Assembly: GCA_946541955.1 (NCBI GenBank)
Contig: CAMNJZ010000003.1
Span: forward strand, 1-59,850
Direction of reading: 5' to 3'
DNA: 59,850 nucleotides
Source of the DNA: an uncultured Lachnospiraceae bacterium
GTDB lineage: Bacteria; Bacillota; Clostridia; Lachnospirales; Lachnospiraceae
The position numbers and the translations under genes are program-made. The notes under the pieces were generated by a model. The model was not told the DNA's origin and did not search any database. It saw only the letters and a list, made by a program, of their open reading frames with translations. Shown here in pieces: positions 45,426-55,406 of the stretch (positions are counted from its first letter, which is position 1; each line of letters starts with the position of its first letter).

Positions 45426-45468
45426 GCTGCTCTTTCCTCTCTGCCTTCGGCAATTTTCACAACTATTC

Positions 45469-45497
45469 ATTCTACATTTTTTACAATCCAATGTAAA
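45469..45497 (-). promoter_or_regulatory. hisS-aspS promoter
   Basis: The minus strand has TTTACA (45492-45497), a 17-base spacer and TAGAAT (45469-45474), just past the dprA terminator. Confidence 0.65.
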
Positions 45498-45506
45498 GCA
45501 AAAAAG

Positions 45507-45534
45507 AAAAGGCCTTTGTTATGCCTGGCCTTTT
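45507..45534 (-). terminator. Terminator of dprA
   Basis: An eight-bp stem (AAAAGGCC / GGCCTTTT) with a 12-base loop starts seven bases past the dprA stop. The minus-strand transcript then reads CTTTTTTG. Confidence 0.75.
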
Positions 45535-45540
45535 GGACCC

Positions 45541-46761
45541 TTAATCCCTGCGCCTGTCCCGCTTCCGGCAGTAGGTCCCGACGGCTTCCTCCCTGGCCAG
45601 GTCCCGGAGGATCAGCATCATGACGGCCTCCAGGAGCTTCCCGGTTCCGGTCTTCCGGCCTGTCATCCTCACTATGCTTTCTTCGATTTCAAAAAGGTCC
45701 ATGGGCCTGTCGTCGGAAAGGGCCAGATAGACCGTCTTTTCCAGGTCCGAGAGGCCCTCCGGGGCTCCCGGACCCCTTTTTTCCTCCTCCTCCCGGACGC
45801 CGTAGAAATACTCGATCAGGTCCCTGGGGGAAAGGGCCATGGCGGCCCCCTGGGCCAGGAGAGCGTTGCAGCCCTCCGAGAGTCTGTCCGTGATCCGGCC
45901 AGGCAGGGCGAAGACGTCCTTTCCCTGGCTCAGGGCATAGTCCGTGGTGATCAGGGTGCCGCTCCCCCCTTTGGCCTCAACGACCAGGACCAGGTCGGAA
46001 AGCCCGCTGATGATCCGGTTCCTTGGGGGGAACTGGGAAGGACGGGCCTTTGTCCCCGGCCTGTATTCGGAAACGATGCAGCCCCGGCCCTGGAGCATAG
46101 CATAGAGGTCCTCATTCTCCTGGGGATAGCAAACGTCCACGCCGCAGCCCAGGACGGCCAGAGAATAGCCGCCCGCCTGCAGGGCCGCCCGGCCCGCAAT
46201 CCCGTCTACGCCCCGGGCCATCCCGCTGACGACCCCGATGCCGGCGCCCGCCAGAGCAGAGGCAAAGCGCCTGGCCTCCTCTCTTCCATAGGCGTCCGGG
46301 ATTCTGGCTCCGATCACGGCAGCGCAGGGCAGGGCCGGATCCGGAAGCCTTCCCACATAGTAGAGGCCCAGGGGCATGTCCTGGATCCTGCGGAGCCTTG
46401 GCGGATAGGCCGGATCCTCCAGGGAAACATAGGAAATTCCCTTTTTCTGCAAAGCCTCCAGGGCCTTTTCCGGATCCCTCTGCCTGGCCTGCAGGAGAAG
46501 GCGCATGTATTTCTCACCTCCCTTCTCCCCAAAAGCCTCCCGGGTCAGACCGGCCAGGTCCCTTCCCCCCATCTGATAGAGGGCGCAGGCAAAGCCGCTC
46601 CCTTCCAGGCCGGCCGCCAGGTCATAAGGGGACGCCTTCTCCTTCCTTCCCTCCCTGTTTTTCTGGTAACTGTCAAAGAGTCTTAATACTGCTGCGGTCC
46701 CGATTCCCTGGATCTCCCTGAGCCAGAGGCCATAGGCCGAATGCCTGTCCTGGTTCTCCAT
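45541..46761 (-). CDS. dprA: DNA-processing protein DprA (Smf)
   Basis: This protein binds incoming single-stranded DNA and loads RecA during natural transformation. The 406 aa show a SAM-like N-terminal part, the Rossmann core with 'VIGARIPDAYGREEA' and 'GIGVVSGMARGVDG', 'LGCGVDVCYPQEN', 'FPPRNRIISGLSD', and a C-terminal winged helix. ATG with GAAAGGA upstream, 48 bp after the comM-like gene. Pairing with a ComM-like ATPase fits a competence or recombination function; no topA follows. Confidence 0.95.
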   Translation of the reverse strand: MENQDRHSAYGLWLREIQGIGTAAVLRLFDSYQKNREGRKEKASPYDLAAGLEGSGFACALYQMGGRDLAGLTREAFGEKGGEKYMRLLLQARQRDPEKALEALQKKGISYVSLEDPAYPPRLRRIQDMPLGLYYVGRLPDPALPCAAVIGARIPDAYGREEARRFASALAGAGIGVVSGMARGVDGIAGRAALQAGGYSLAVLGCGVDVCYPQENEDLYAMLQGRGCIVSEYRPGTKARPSQFPPRNRIISGLSDLVLVVEAKGGSGTLITTDYALSQGKDVFALPGRITDRLSEGCNALLAQGAAMALSPRDLIEYFYGVREEEEKRGPGAPEGLSDLEKTVYLALSDDRPMDLFEIEESIVRMTGRKTGTGKLLEAVMMLILRDLAREEAVGTYCRKRDRRRD

Positions 46762-46809
46762 ACTTTTCCTTTCTGTTTAAAACGCCTTTTCCCCTCATGC
46801 CGGGCACTC

Positions 46810-48366
46810 TCAGTGCCCAAAGATCTGTCTTTCTCCGACCCGGAAGGCAGCCGCCTCCATCAGGTGGCCGGCCCCGATCTCCCGGCTTCCTGCCAGGTCC
46901 GCAATGGTCCTGGCGGTCTTCAGAAGTCTGTGAAAGGTCCTGGCGCTGAAATGATATTTCTCATAGAGGGACTCCATGATCTTCTCTTCCTCTGGTCCCA
47001 GCCGGCACAGGTCTTCCACCATGGTTCCGGTCATGTCTGCATTAAAGCGGATCCCGGTCCCCCGGAACCGGTCCCTTTGTCTTTCTCTGGCTGCCTCCAC
47101 TCTTTCCCGGATCCTGGCGCTGGATTCTCCCTTTTCCGGTCTGAGCAGGTCTGCGGCCCCAACGGAAGCGACCTGGGTGCAGAGATCGATCCTGTCCAGG
47201 ATCGGCCCCGAAATCCTTCCCAGATATTTTCGGATCTGGCTCTCGCTGCAGCGGCACCGATTCCTGTCTGGGTAGTATCCACAGGGACAGGGGTTCATGG
47301 CCGCCAGCAGCAGAAAGCGGCAGGGAAAGGTACAGGAGCCCGCCTGCCGGACCAGGGTGATCTCCCTGTCCTCCAGAGGCTGGCGCAGAAGGTCCAGCTT
47401 CTCTCTTCCAAATTCCGGCAGCTCATCCAGAAAAAGAACGCTCCTGTGAGCCAGAGAGATCACCCCGGGCTGGGGCGTGACGCCCCCGCCCGTCAGGGCA
47501 ATGGGCGTAATGGAATGATGGGGGGCCAGAACGGGACGGATCCGGATCAGGGGATCCTCCTTTGGCAGCCTGCCGGCTATGCTGTAGATCGATGACACCT
47601 CCAGACTTTCCTCCAGGGTAAAGGGCGGCAGGATCCCCGGCATGCATTTGGCCAGCATGCTCTTGCCTGTGCCGGGCGGGCCGATCATCAGGGCGTTGTG
47701 AAAGCCGGCCGCTGCGATCTCCAGCATCCTTCTGGCAGCGGTCTGCCCGATCACGTCCTCAAAGTCAGGCAGGTCCCTGCCGGGCCCCTCCGCCTGGGAA
47801 AATCGTTCTGCAAGGTCTGTGTGTCCTGGCGGGTAAAGCCTGTCCCGGTCTTCCTCCCCGGCTTTGAGGTAAGCAATCAGGTCCTTCAGGCTGGGAAGGC
47901 CCACCACTCTGATCCCCTGGGCGGCTTCTCCCTCCTGCAGGTTGCCGGCGGGAATGAGGCAGGTATGCAGGCCCTTTTCTCTGGCCCGGAGGACCATGGG
48001 AAGAATGCCCCGGACGGGCCGGATCTCTCCGTTGAGGCCCAGCTCTCCGGCGATCAGAATCCCCTCCACAGACTTCTGGTCCAGAAGTCCCATGGAAATC
48101 AGGATCCCTGCCGCCACCGGCAGATCCAGGATGACGCCTCGTTTGGGCAGGTCGGCCGGCGCAAAATTCACGGTGATTCTGGAGGGCGGAATCTGAATCC
48201 CCGTATTTTTCAGGGCGACCCGGACCCTCTTTTCGGCTTCCCGGACCTCTCCGGAGACAAAGCCCACCATGGAAAAGATGGGAAGGCCGGAGGAGATATC
48301 CGTTTCCACACGCAAAAGACAGCTGTCGACACCAATGACGGCAGCGGAAATGACAGAACTGTACAT
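46810..48366 (-). CDS. comM: Mg-chelatase-like AAA+ ATPase (YifB/ComM family)
   Basis: This is a 518-aa hexameric helicase-like ATPase; ComM promotes branch migration during natural transformation in Gram-negative species. Layout: an N-terminal Lon-S5-like domain ('VETDISSGLPIFSMVG'), the AAA+ core with Walker A 'GPPGTGKSMLAK' and Walker B 'VLFLDELPEF', the zinc-like Cys cluster ('MNPCPCGYY'), and the C-terminal Mg-chelatase domain. ATG 48366 (MYSSV) is used because AAGGAGAGG lies upstream; the 40 codons before it run into the preceding terminator. dprA is immediately downstream. The name follows family resemblance. Confidence 0.9.
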   Translation of the reverse strand: MYSSVISAAVIGVDSCLLRVETDISSGLPIFSMVGFVSGEVREAEKRVRVALKNTGIQIPPSRITVNFAPADLPKRGVILDLPVAAGILISMGLLDQKSVEGILIAGELGLNGEIRPVRGILPMVLRAREKGLHTCLIPAGNLQEGEAAQGIRVVGLPSLKDLIAYLKAGEEDRDRLYPPGHTDLAERFSQAEGPGRDLPDFEDVIGQTAARRMLEIAAAGFHNALMIGPPGTGKSMLAKCMPGILPPFTLEESLEVSSIYSIAGRLPKEDPLIRIRPVLAPHHSITPIALTGGGVTPQPGVISLAHRSVLFLDELPEFGREKLDLLRQPLEDREITLVRQAGSCTFPCRFLLLAAMNPCPCGYYPDRNRCRCSESQIRKYLGRISGPILDRIDLCTQVASVGAADLLRPEKGESSARIRERVEAARERQRDRFRGTGIRFNADMTGTMVEDLCRLGPEEEKIMESLYEKYHFSARTFHRLLKTARTIADLAGSREIGAGHLMEAAAFRVGERQIFGH

Positions 48367-48456
48367 TGTAGTTCCTCTCCTTGAAAGTAGAAGCAAAGCC
48401 GGGAAGAAATGGAAGCGGACGCTTCCGGAAAAGAAAATTTGAAAGAAAAGAAAAAA

Positions 48457-48478
48457 GACAGGATCAGGAGACCCTGTC
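48457..48478 (-). terminator. Terminator of hemW
   Basis: A six-bp stem (GACAGG / CCTGTC) on the minus strand is followed by six T residues, about 80 bases past the hemW stop. The rest of the gap up to the comM-like gene holds only a small GGAAGCG/CGCTTCC hairpin (48411-48426). Confidence 0.65.
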
Positions 48479-48558
48479 TGTATCATACCATACCTGCATC
48501 ACTCCGGGCGGCGAAATTTTCCGGCCAGTCCGGATCTTTCCAGGCCCTGCCGGAGCCT

Positions 48559-49707
48559 TCAGTCTGAGGCACCGGTCAGAATGTAGTCGGACATCACATA
48601 GTTGGCAAGGTCCAGCCCCTTCTCGGTCAAAAAGAGCCTGTCCCCCTCCTCTGCCAGAAGGCCCTGGGCCAGGTGCTTTTGGCTGACCTCGCCATAGACC
48701 GAAGCAAAGGACCTGCCAAAGCGCTCTGCAAAGGCGCCGGTCCGGACGCCTTTTGTCATGCGAAGGCCAAGAAACATGAATTCCTCCATCTCATCCTCCA
48801 GGGAAAGATGCGTCTCCTCCTCATGAAAGGCTTCCCAGCTGCCAGCCTCCAGGTAGTCCTTCAGAGACCTGACACAGGTATAGCGCAGGTTTCCTGTACA
48901 GGAGGCGGCGCCAAGGCCAAGGCCAAGGTAGTCATGGCCCGTCCAGTAGCCGCAGTTGTGCCTGCAGGCAAAGCCCTCCCTGGCATAGTTGGAGATCTCA
49001 TAGCGCCTAAGGCCGAAGGTCTCCAGGATCCTTCCGGTCTCATGATACATGCGCCTGTCCGTCTCCTCATCGGGCAGGGGCGGCAGGTCCATTTCTGCAA
49101 AGGGCGTTCCCTCCTCAATGATCAGGCTGTAGGCCGAGATATGCTCTGGTCTCAGGCGGCAGGCCGTCAGAAGATTTTCCTCCCATTTTTCAAAGGTCTG
49201 GCCGGGCAGGGCGCTCATGAGATCCAGATTCAGATTGCCGAAGCCGGCTTCCCTGGCCTCATGGAAGATCCGCAGGGCGTCCTCTGCCGAGTGGATCCTG
49301 CCAAGAAGGGCCAGCTCCTCCTCATGAAAGGACTGGACCCCGATGGAGAGCCGGTTGATCCCGCACTGCCTAAAGGCCCTGAGCTTTGCCAGGTCCGCCG
49401 TGCCGGGATTGACCTCCATGCTGATCTCCGCCTGGTCCTCTATATCAAACACGGACCGGAGCCTTTCCATGAGCTGCTCCAGGTCCCCTTGTCCCATGAG
49501 GGAGGGGGTGCCGCCGCCAAAAAAGACCGTATCCACAGGCCTTGTCCGAAGGGCCTCCGGCACCAGAGAAATCTCTCTTTCCAGCGCTGCCAGATAGGCC
49601 CCTCTGGCGCTTTCCTCTGCCGGGCCCGACAAAAAATCGCAGTAGCGGCATTTCCGCACGCAGAAGGGGAAATGAATATATAAAGAAAGCTCCCTGTTCA
49701 CTGACAT
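48559..49707 (-). CDS. hemW: HemW-like radical SAM protein
   Basis: This radical SAM protein of the coproporphyrinogen-oxidase-like family has 382 aa; HemW is thought to be a heme chaperone. It has the CxxxCxxC motif (C16, C20, C23 in 'FCVRKCRYCDF') and 'FFGGGTPSL'. A fourth Cys follows after CDF-x, not the CxxxCxxCxC of HemN. 'GVQSFHEEELALLGR' and the C-terminal HemN-type winged domain complete it. ATG 49707 has GGGAG only two bases away; the GTG at 49701 is eight bases from the same site and may be the true start. It follows lepA, the usual Firmicutes order. Confidence 0.92.
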   Translation of the reverse strand: MSVNRELSLYIHFPFCVRKCRYCDFLSGPAEESARGAYLAALEREISLVPEALRTRPVDTVFFGGGTPSLMGQGDLEQLMERLRSVFDIEDQAEISMEVNPGTADLAKLRAFRQCGINRLSIGVQSFHEEELALLGRIHSAEDALRIFHEAREAGFGNLNLDLMSALPGQTFEKWEENLLTACRLRPEHISAYSLIIEEGTPFAEMDLPPLPDEETDRRMYHETGRILETFGLRRYEISNYAREGFACRHNCGYWTGHDYLGLGLGAASCTGNLRYTCVRSLKDYLEAGSWEAFHEEETHLSLEDEMEEFMFLGLRMTKGVRTGAFAERFGRSFASVYGEVSQKHLAQGLLAEEGDRLFLTEKGLDLANYVMSDYILTGASD

Positions 49708-49724
49708 TACTCCCTGTTAAAAAA

Positions 49725-49750
49725 AAGGATCCTGCCGCTGCAGGATCCTT
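49725..49750 (-). terminator. Terminator of lepA
   Basis: A perfect 11-bp stem (AAGGATCCTGC / GCAGGATCCTT) with a four-base loop and a run of T residues on the minus strand. It ends only 18 bases before the hemW start, leaving no room for a separate hemW promoter. Confidence 0.85.
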
Positions 49751-49760
49751 ACTGCCTTTC

Positions 49761-51578
49761 TTAATTGCCGGAATCCAGCTTGAGGACGTTCATGAAGGCT
49801 TCCTTTGGAATCTCCACGTTGCCAACCACCTGCATCCGGCGCTTGCCTTCCTTCTGCTTCTCCAGCAGCTTCTTCTTTCTGGAAATATCGCCGCCATAGC
49901 ACTTGGCCAGGACGTCCTTGCGGAGCTGGCGGATGGTCTCTCTGGCAATGATCCTGCCGCCTACGGCTGCCTGGATCGGTACGTCAAAGAGCTGTCTGGG
50001 GATCTCATCCTTGAGTCTTTCGCACATACGGCGGCCCCGTTCATAGGCTCCGTCTGCATGCACGATAAAGGAAAGGGCGTCCACAGGCTCCTTGTTGACC
50101 AGGATATCCATACGGACCAGTCTGGAGGTCTCATAGCCCTTGAGCTCGTAGTCGAAGGAGGCGTAGCCTCTGGACCTGGACTTGAGGGCGTCGAAGAAGT
50201 CATAAATGATCTCGTTCAGGGGCAGGTCATAATGCAGGACCGCCCGGGTCTGTTCGATGTATTCGGTACTGATATATACGCCCCTGCGCTCCTGGCAGAG
50301 CTGCATGATGGGGCCGATGAATTCTGTCGTGACCATGATCTCGGCGGAAACGATGGGCTCCTCCATGTGCTCGATCAGGGTCACATCCGGCAGGTTGGAG
50401 GGATTGGTCAGCTCGATCATGGTCCCGTCTGTCTTATAGACCTTATAAACAACGCCGGGGGATGTGGAGATCAGATCCAGATCGTATTCCCGTTCCAGAC
50501 GCTGTAGGATGACCTCCATATGGAGGAGGCCCAGGAAACCGCAGCGGAAGCCGAAGCCCAGAGCCAGAGAGGTCTCGGGCTCGAAAAAGAGGGAGGCGTC
50601 GTTGAGCTGGAGCTTTTCCAGGGCATCCCGCAGGTCGGGATATCTGGCGCTGTCCGCCGGATAGAGTCCGCAGTAGACCATGGGCTGGGCCTTCTTGTAG
50701 CCGGGCAGGGCCTCGGCACAGGGCCGCTCCAGCTCGGTAACGGTATCGCCGACTCTGGTATCCTTGATGTTCTTAATGGAAGCCGTAAAGTAACCGACCA
50801 TGCCGGCGTAGAGCTCCTCGCAGGGAATGAACTGGCCGGGGCCGAAGTAACCGACCTCCACCACCTCTGCCACCGCGCCGGTGGCCATCATGCGGACCTT
50901 GGAGCCCCTGCGGATCACGCCGTCCCGGAGTCTGATGAATACGATGACTCCCTTATAGCTGTCATAGAGAGAGTCAAAGATCAGGGCCTTGAGGGGCGCG
51001 TCGGGGTCGCCCTGGGGAGCCGGGATCTTTTCCACCACGGCTTCCAGGACATCCTCGATCCCGATTCCCTGCTTGGCGGAAATCAGGGGGGCATCCTCGG
51101 CCTCGATGCCGATCACATCCTCGATCTCGGTCTTGACGGCATCCGGCATGGCGGAGGGCAGGTCGATCTTATTGATGACCGGGAAGACATCCAGATCCTG
51201 CTCCAGGGCAAGATAGACATTGGCCAGGGTCTGGGCCTGGATGCCCTGGGTGGCGTCCACCACCAGGATGGCGCCGTCGCAGGCAGCCAGGGACCGGTTG
51301 ACCTCATAGTTGAAATCCACATGGCCGGGGGTATCGATCAGGTTGAAGGTATATTCCCTGCCGTCCTTTGCCTGGTAGATCAGACGGACCGCCTGGGATT
51401 TAATGGTGATGCCTCTTTCCCTTTCCAGGTCCATGTTGTCCAGGACCTGGTCCTGCATTTCCCTGCTGGTCAGAAGACCTGTCTTTTCGATCATCCGGTC
51501 TGCCAGGGTGGATTTACCATGGTCGATATGGGCTACGATACAGAAATTGCGAATGCATTCCCTGCTTCTATCTGTCAT
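49761..51578 (-). CDS. lepA: Elongation factor 4 (LepA)
   Basis: This ribosome-associated translational GTPase acts in ribosome biogenesis or back-translocation. The 605 aa have G1 '[13 protein letters not shown]', G3 'DTPGHVDF' and G4 'NKIDLPSA', then domains II and III and the LepA-specific C-terminal domain with '[18 protein letters not shown]'. ATG with GCGGAG seven bases upstream. It begins 17 bp after the stop of the solute-binding lipoprotein, so it is very likely the sixth gene of that operon and shares its promoter. Confidence 0.97.
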   Translation of the reverse strand: MTDRSRECIRNFCIVAHIDHGKSTLADRMIEKTGLLTSREMQDQVLDNMDLERERGITIKSQAVRLIYQAKDGREYTFNLIDTPGHVDFNYEVNRSLAACDGAILVVDATQGIQAQTLANVYLALEQDLDVFPVINKIDLPSAMPDAVKTEIEDVIGIEAEDAPLISAKQGIGIEDVLEAVVEKIPAPQGDPDAPLKALIFDSLYDSYKGVIVFIRLRDGVIRRGSKVRMMATGAVAEVVEVGYFGPGQFIPCEELYAGMVGYFTASIKNIKDTRVGDTVTELERPCAEALPGYKKAQPMVYCGLYPADSARYPDLRDALEKLQLNDASLFFEPETSLALGFGFRCGFLGLLHMEVILQRLEREYDLDLISTSPGVVYKVYKTDGTMIELTNPSNLPDVTLIEHMEEPIVSAEIMVTTEFIGPIMQLCQERRGVYISTEYIEQTRAVLHYDLPLNEIIYDFFDALKSRSRGYASFDYELKGYETSRLVRMDILVNKEPVDALSFIVHADGAYERGRRMCERLKDEIPRQLFDVPIQAAVGGRIIARETIRQLRKDVLAKCYGGDISRKKKLLEKQKEGKRRMQVVGNVEIPKEAFMNVLKLDSGN

Positions 51579-51595
51579 AAAACAACTCCGCTTCT

Positions 51596-54025
51596 TTAGT
51601 TATTTTCATTGATGAAGATGGAGATCCTGCTCTGGATGATATCGGCCACCTCTCTGGAGGATTTGATTCCGTTCCAGTAGGATTCCGCTTCTTCCGCAAT
51701 GATATCCATGACTTCGTAATTGTCGTAGGAGGTATGGTCTACCGCCTTTATGATGTCCACCAGCTTCTGGGCCTCTTCCGGCTTCAGGGGCGTCATTTCA
51801 ATGTCCACGCCGCCCAGGGAAGCGATGGGGTTGTCGGGCTGCTCCAGACCGTACTCATCCACATAATACTTCTGCTTGGTGGATTCCTCGGCCATGTTCT
51901 CCAGGGCCTGTACAGAAACAGGGAAGGAGGAAGCGAACTCGCTCTTATAAATGCTCTCCTGATAGGCATCTGTCAGGAAGCTGCGGATGAACTGCCATGC
52001 GCCGTCCTTTTCGGCGGAGGTGCTGGACATGCAGATCCGAAGGTCGGGGCTGACGCAGGCTGTGGCCTTGTCATCGGACGGGAAGCCCGTTACGGAAACG
52101 TCTGCGCCGAAGGTGGCCTGCAGGGCTTCCTGATAGGATTCAAAGTTGACAAGATAGCTCATGGCCATCAGAGCCCTGTCATCCCGGTAGTAGGTCTCAT
52201 AGGCGTCAAAGTTCTCTTCGGTCTCTTCCGAGTAATCCAGCGGGAACTTGTTGGTGAACTCCAGCAGCTTGATGAATTCATCCGAATTAAAGCTGCACCT
52301 GCCGGTGGCAAGGTCGATGAACTTGCTGCCGTTAAGCTTCAGGGCATAGTACAGAATGGTGCTCTTGGGCTCATAGGTGAAGATATCCTTGTATTCGATG
52401 CCCTTGGAATCTGCCAGACGAAGCAGGTCGTCGGTGCTGATGCCGTCGCCGATCAGCTCGGTCTTGCCCAGCATGGACTCCAGGGTAAAGGAAGGGGTCA
52501 GGACATAGAGACCGCCCCAGGGATTCACTGCATTAAAGACATTGGTCAGATATTCCTTGCCGGCCAGCTCGCTGTCCTTTTCCAGATAGGGCTGCAGGTC
52601 TTCAAAGATGCCCTTGCCCACATAGTTCTCGGGATGCATGTCGCCGGAAAGGATCACGATATCCGGAACGTTGCCGGAGATGATATCCGTATTGAACTGG
52701 CTGCCGCCCTGGGAAACCGAGCTGATATCATCGCTGTATACGTCATACTTGGAATAGTCTGTGGCAATGATCTTGTACTCTTCGTTGGTCTTGTTGAAGT
52801 CGATGATCTGCTTGCGGGTATTGGCGTCCATGTAGTAGCAGCTCAGCTTCAGCTCTTTTCTTTCCTTGATGGTGGACGCGTCCACAGGGGTCAGGACATG
52901 GAGCTTCTGGGCGCCGGTGCTGGATTCCATGACCATGATGACGATGGTGCCGTCCTCACCCTCCACCAGGGAGCTGACATAGTTGACGTCCATTTCCGTG
53001 CCGATGTAGTTGACGATCTCGACCATGTCGTCATCGCCGAAATTGTAGGTATAGATGCCGTTGGCGTCGGTCAGGATCAGATCGCTGTTGAGGCCGGCAT
53101 AGATGTTGTAGTTGTAGTCAATGCGGACATTGGGGCTGACCTCGGGCTCCGTCATTTCGCCGGATTCCTCCTCCAGGAGGCTGTACTGGTAGCCTTCTCC
53201 GTTGTTGTAAAGGATCAGAATGTCTCCGTTCTTCATGACCAGCATCTGGCACTGGGACATGTCGCTGATGCCCTCCAGCTTGCCGGTGGCGTCGCCGTTT
53301 TTGGGGTCAAAGCGGAGGATTCCGTTGGAGGTGCTCACGAAAAGGCCCTGCTTTTCGGAGCTGATCAGACCGTAGACAGCGGGATAGGCGTATTCTTCTC
53401 CGCTGTTTTCAAACTTGATCTCCTGCTCCCAGAGGGTCTGGCCGGACTGGTCCATTTTGATCAGGGAGAAGTCCTCTTCCGCACTGAAGAAGTCCTCAAA
53501 ATCCTCTTCGGATTCAAAGTCGACCTCGCCTTCCTCCTCTTCTTCGGCAGCTTCGGGCTCTTCCATGGCTTCTTCGGACATGGTCTGCTTGATGAAGTAG
53601 ATATTGCCCTCCTCATCCATGGCATAGTTGCTGTAGAAGGTGGTATAGCCGTCATACTCCAGATCCAGCTTCGTGATCTTCATATCGGATCCGTCATAGT
53701 TGAAGCTGCAGAGGAAATCCACCTGGCTGTCTGTGTTGGGCTCATAGAAGAAGCCGTATCCGTAGATCTTGTCCTTGGTCGACTTCATGTAGCAGATCTC
53801 ATAAATGGTGTTGTTCTGGGAGAGCTCGCCCAGGTCCACCTCGCTGTCGGTATAGACGACCTCACCCTCGGCAACTGCATTGCTGATTTCAGATGAGCTG
53901 CCGGAGGAAGCATTTCCCCCCTCCTGGGTGGTGGCAGAGCCGTTTGAACCGCCGCCGCAGCCGGCCACAGACAGTGCCATGATTCCTGCCAGAAGCAGGC
54001 TTACTGTTTTTGTATACTTTCTCAT
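51596..54025 (-). CDS. Extracellular solute-binding lipoprotein with propeller-like N-terminal half
   Basis: This 809-aa lipoprotein is about twice the usual binding-protein length. The signal peptide ends in the lipobox VAGC. Residues of roughly 50-395 form short repeated strand units ('[13 protein letters not shown]', '[14 protein letters not shown]', '[13 protein letters not shown]') that look like a beta-propeller, interrupted by an extreme acidic run of Glu/Asp near residues 160-195. From about 395 onward it resembles a type 1 carbohydrate-binding protein ('[21 protein letters not shown]', 'PDIVILSGD', '[11 protein letters not shown]'). The start is ATG 54025: AAAGG lies upstream inside the preceding gene. 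No ATPase is encoded nearby. The ligand is unknown; a peptidoglycan or polysaccharide fragment is possible. Confidence 0.85.
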   Translation of the reverse strand: MRKYTKTVSLLLAGIMALSVAGCGGGSNGSATTQEGGNASSGSSSEISNAVAEGEVVYTDSEVDLGELSQNNTIYEICYMKSTKDKIYGYGFFYEPNTDSQVDFLCSFNYDGSDMKITKLDLEYDGYTTFYSNYAMDEEGNIYFIKQTMSEEAMEEPEAAEEEEEGEVDFESEEDFEDFFSAEEDFSLIKMDQSGQTLWEQEIKFENSGEEYAYPAVYGLISSEKQGLFVSTSNGILRFDPKNGDATGKLEGISDMSQCQMLVMKNGDILILYNNGEGYQYSLLEEESGEMTEPEVSPNVRIDYNYNIYAGLNSDLILTDANGIYTYNFGDDDMVEIVNYIGTEMDVNYVSSLVEGEDGTIVIMVMESSTGAQKLHVLTPVDASTIKERKELKLSCYYMDANTRKQIIDFNKTNEEYKIIATDYSKYDVYSDDISSVSQGGSQFNTDIISGNVPDIVILSGDMHPENYVGKGIFEDLQPYLEKDSELAGKEYLTNVFNAVNPWGGLYVLTPSFTLESMLGKTELIGDGISTDDLLRLADSKGIEYKDIFTYEPKSTILYYALKLNGSKFIDLATGRCSFNSDEFIKLLEFTNKFPLDYSEETEENFDAYETYYRDDRALMAMSYLVNFESYQEALQATFGADVSVTGFPSDDKATACVSPDLRICMSSTSAEKDGAWQFIRSFLTDAYQESIYKSEFASSFPVSVQALENMAEESTKQKYYVDEYGLEQPDNPIASLGGVDIEMTPLKPEEAQKLVDIIKAVDHTSYDNYEVMDIIAEEAESYWNGIKSSREVADIIQSRISIFINENN

Positions 54026-54026
54026 C

Positions 54027-55406
54027 TCATTCACCTTTCTCTATATCTGGCTTTTCGTCAGTGTCTACGCCTTCTTCAGAAGAAGGACCGTCTGAAACTG
54101 TTTCATTTGTACGCAGATCTTCCATATCCTCCAGATCGTCGAAGAAATCGAAATCATCCTCCTCTGCTTCTTTGTCCTCTGCAGCGGAGATTCTGCCGGA
54201 GGGATCCTCCTGGGCGGCAGCGATCTGGACCCGGGCGGACTGCCTGTCATAGAGCCAGTCGGCCGCCTTCCTGGTAAGGGAAGCGGTATTCCATTTCCTG
54301 TGTCTGTACCAGCTGATGATCAGGATGACGCCGATCACGGCTGCAATAAAGAGACACAGGCAGTAGCCCATAAAGACCAGGGAAAGAATGTTTTCCCAGG
54401 CTCTGGCCCTGTTCTCCCAGAAAGGATAGGAAATGCCGGTCATCTGCATGCCCCGGGAGGTAAAGCCCATAAAGATATCAAAAAGGGCGCCGTTCTCGAA
54501 TCTGGCAGTATTGTCCACAATACTGACGCTGGCAGATCCCCCTGTCGCTTCCTTCATGATCCCGGCCGCAAAGCCCTCCACAGGATTGGGCAGGACGGTC
54601 TCCAGACAGGTGATCATGGGGCCGCTCTCCTGGGTGCCCTCGTCTGCGGAGCTTGTATCTCCGGTCATGCTCAGCTGGCCGTAGTCCTCCTCCACTGCAC
54701 TGGTCTCGGAATAGGCTGCCGTCACAAAGCTGCCGGCATAATACTTGCGCAGGGAATCGTAGGACACATAGGCCAGGGATCTTGAGGAGCCCGCTGCCCT
54801 GGTCAGCCGGTCGTCTTCCCTTTTGTAAACGCCTGCCACATAGTGGGGCACATTGTCGATGTCCACGGATTTGCCGACACAGTCGGGAGATCCGAACAGG
54901 GACCAGGCCGTCTCTTCATCGATCAGGATCCTGTCCCGCATCAGTTCGTCTTCGGAATAGTAGCTTCCGCTCAGGAGCTTTACGGGATGGAACAGGAAAA
55001 AGTCACCGCCGGTGCCGACGGCATTGACCGTAAAGGTATGGCCGTTCCCGGTCATCTCCACCTGTCCCAGGCCGCTGTAGCCCAGGGCAAAGAGTCTGGC
55101 GTTTTCCTCCAGACCAAGGGTCTCATGGCTGATCGCTCTGTTTTCCAGAATTTCCGAAAGCCGGTAGCGCAGCTCCGGGATGTCCTCCTCGGAGAGTCCC
55201 TGCCAGCTGCCGTAAAAGCAGCTGATCTGGGCAGCGCCGCTGCCCCGGCTCCAGCGCCCGCCTTCCCCCTGGTCATAGAGGGAATCGACCAGATGGCGCT
55301 TGATGGCCCCGATGGTGGCCGCCATCAGGAGGAAAAGCAGGGCCAGTCCGATCAGGATCAGCCTCCGCAGGGAGATCTTCCCGCGGACTCGTGCTTTATC
55401 AGACAT
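54027..55406 (-). CDS. MacB-core-like membrane protein without FtsX domain
   Basis: This 459-aa protein has a basic N-terminus, one membrane helix ('LILIGLALLFLLMAATIGAI', about residues 16-36), a large extracytoplasmic domain and a second helix near 365-390 ('FMGYCLCLFIAAVIGVILII'). The extracytoplasmic domain resembles the MacB periplasmic core ('LFHPVKLLSGSYYSEDEL', 'ILIDEETAWSLFGSPDCVGKSV'). The cytoplasmic tail is very acidic ('EEDDFDFFDDLEDMEDL'). The usual three-helix FtsX transporter block is missing, so it cannot be a complete MacB-type permease. The start at ATG 55406 (MSDKAR) has GGAGG six bases upstream and overlaps the adaptor gene's end by eight bases. The role is unknown; it may be a scaffold or mechanotransmitter. 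Confidence 0.75.
   Translation of the reverse strand: MSDKARVRGKISLRRLILIGLALLFLLMAATIGAIKRHLVDSLYDQGEGGRWSRGSGAAQISCFYGSWQGLSEEDIPELRYRLSEILENRAISHETLGLEENARLFALGYSGLGQVEMTGNGHTFTVNAVGTGGDFFLFHPVKLLSGSYYSEDELMRDRILIDEETAWSLFGSPDCVGKSVDIDNVPHYVAGVYKREDDRLTRAAGSSRSLAYVSYDSLRKYYAGSFVTAAYSETSAVEEDYGQLSMTGDTSSADEGTQESGPMITCLETVLPNPVEGFAAGIMKEATGGSASVSIVDNTARFENGALFDIFMGFTSRGMQMTGISYPFWENRARAWENILSLVFMGYCLCLFIAAVIGVILIISWYRHRKWNTASLTRKAADWLYDRQSARVQIAAAQEDPSGRISAAEDKEAEEDDFDFFDDLEDMEDLRTNETVSDGPSSEEGVDTDEKPDIEKGE

Noticed and set aside
45426-45540. T-box leader for hisS
   Set aside because: With the promoter at 45469-45497 the leader is under 50 bases, too short for a T-box, and the hairpin there belongs to the dprA terminator.
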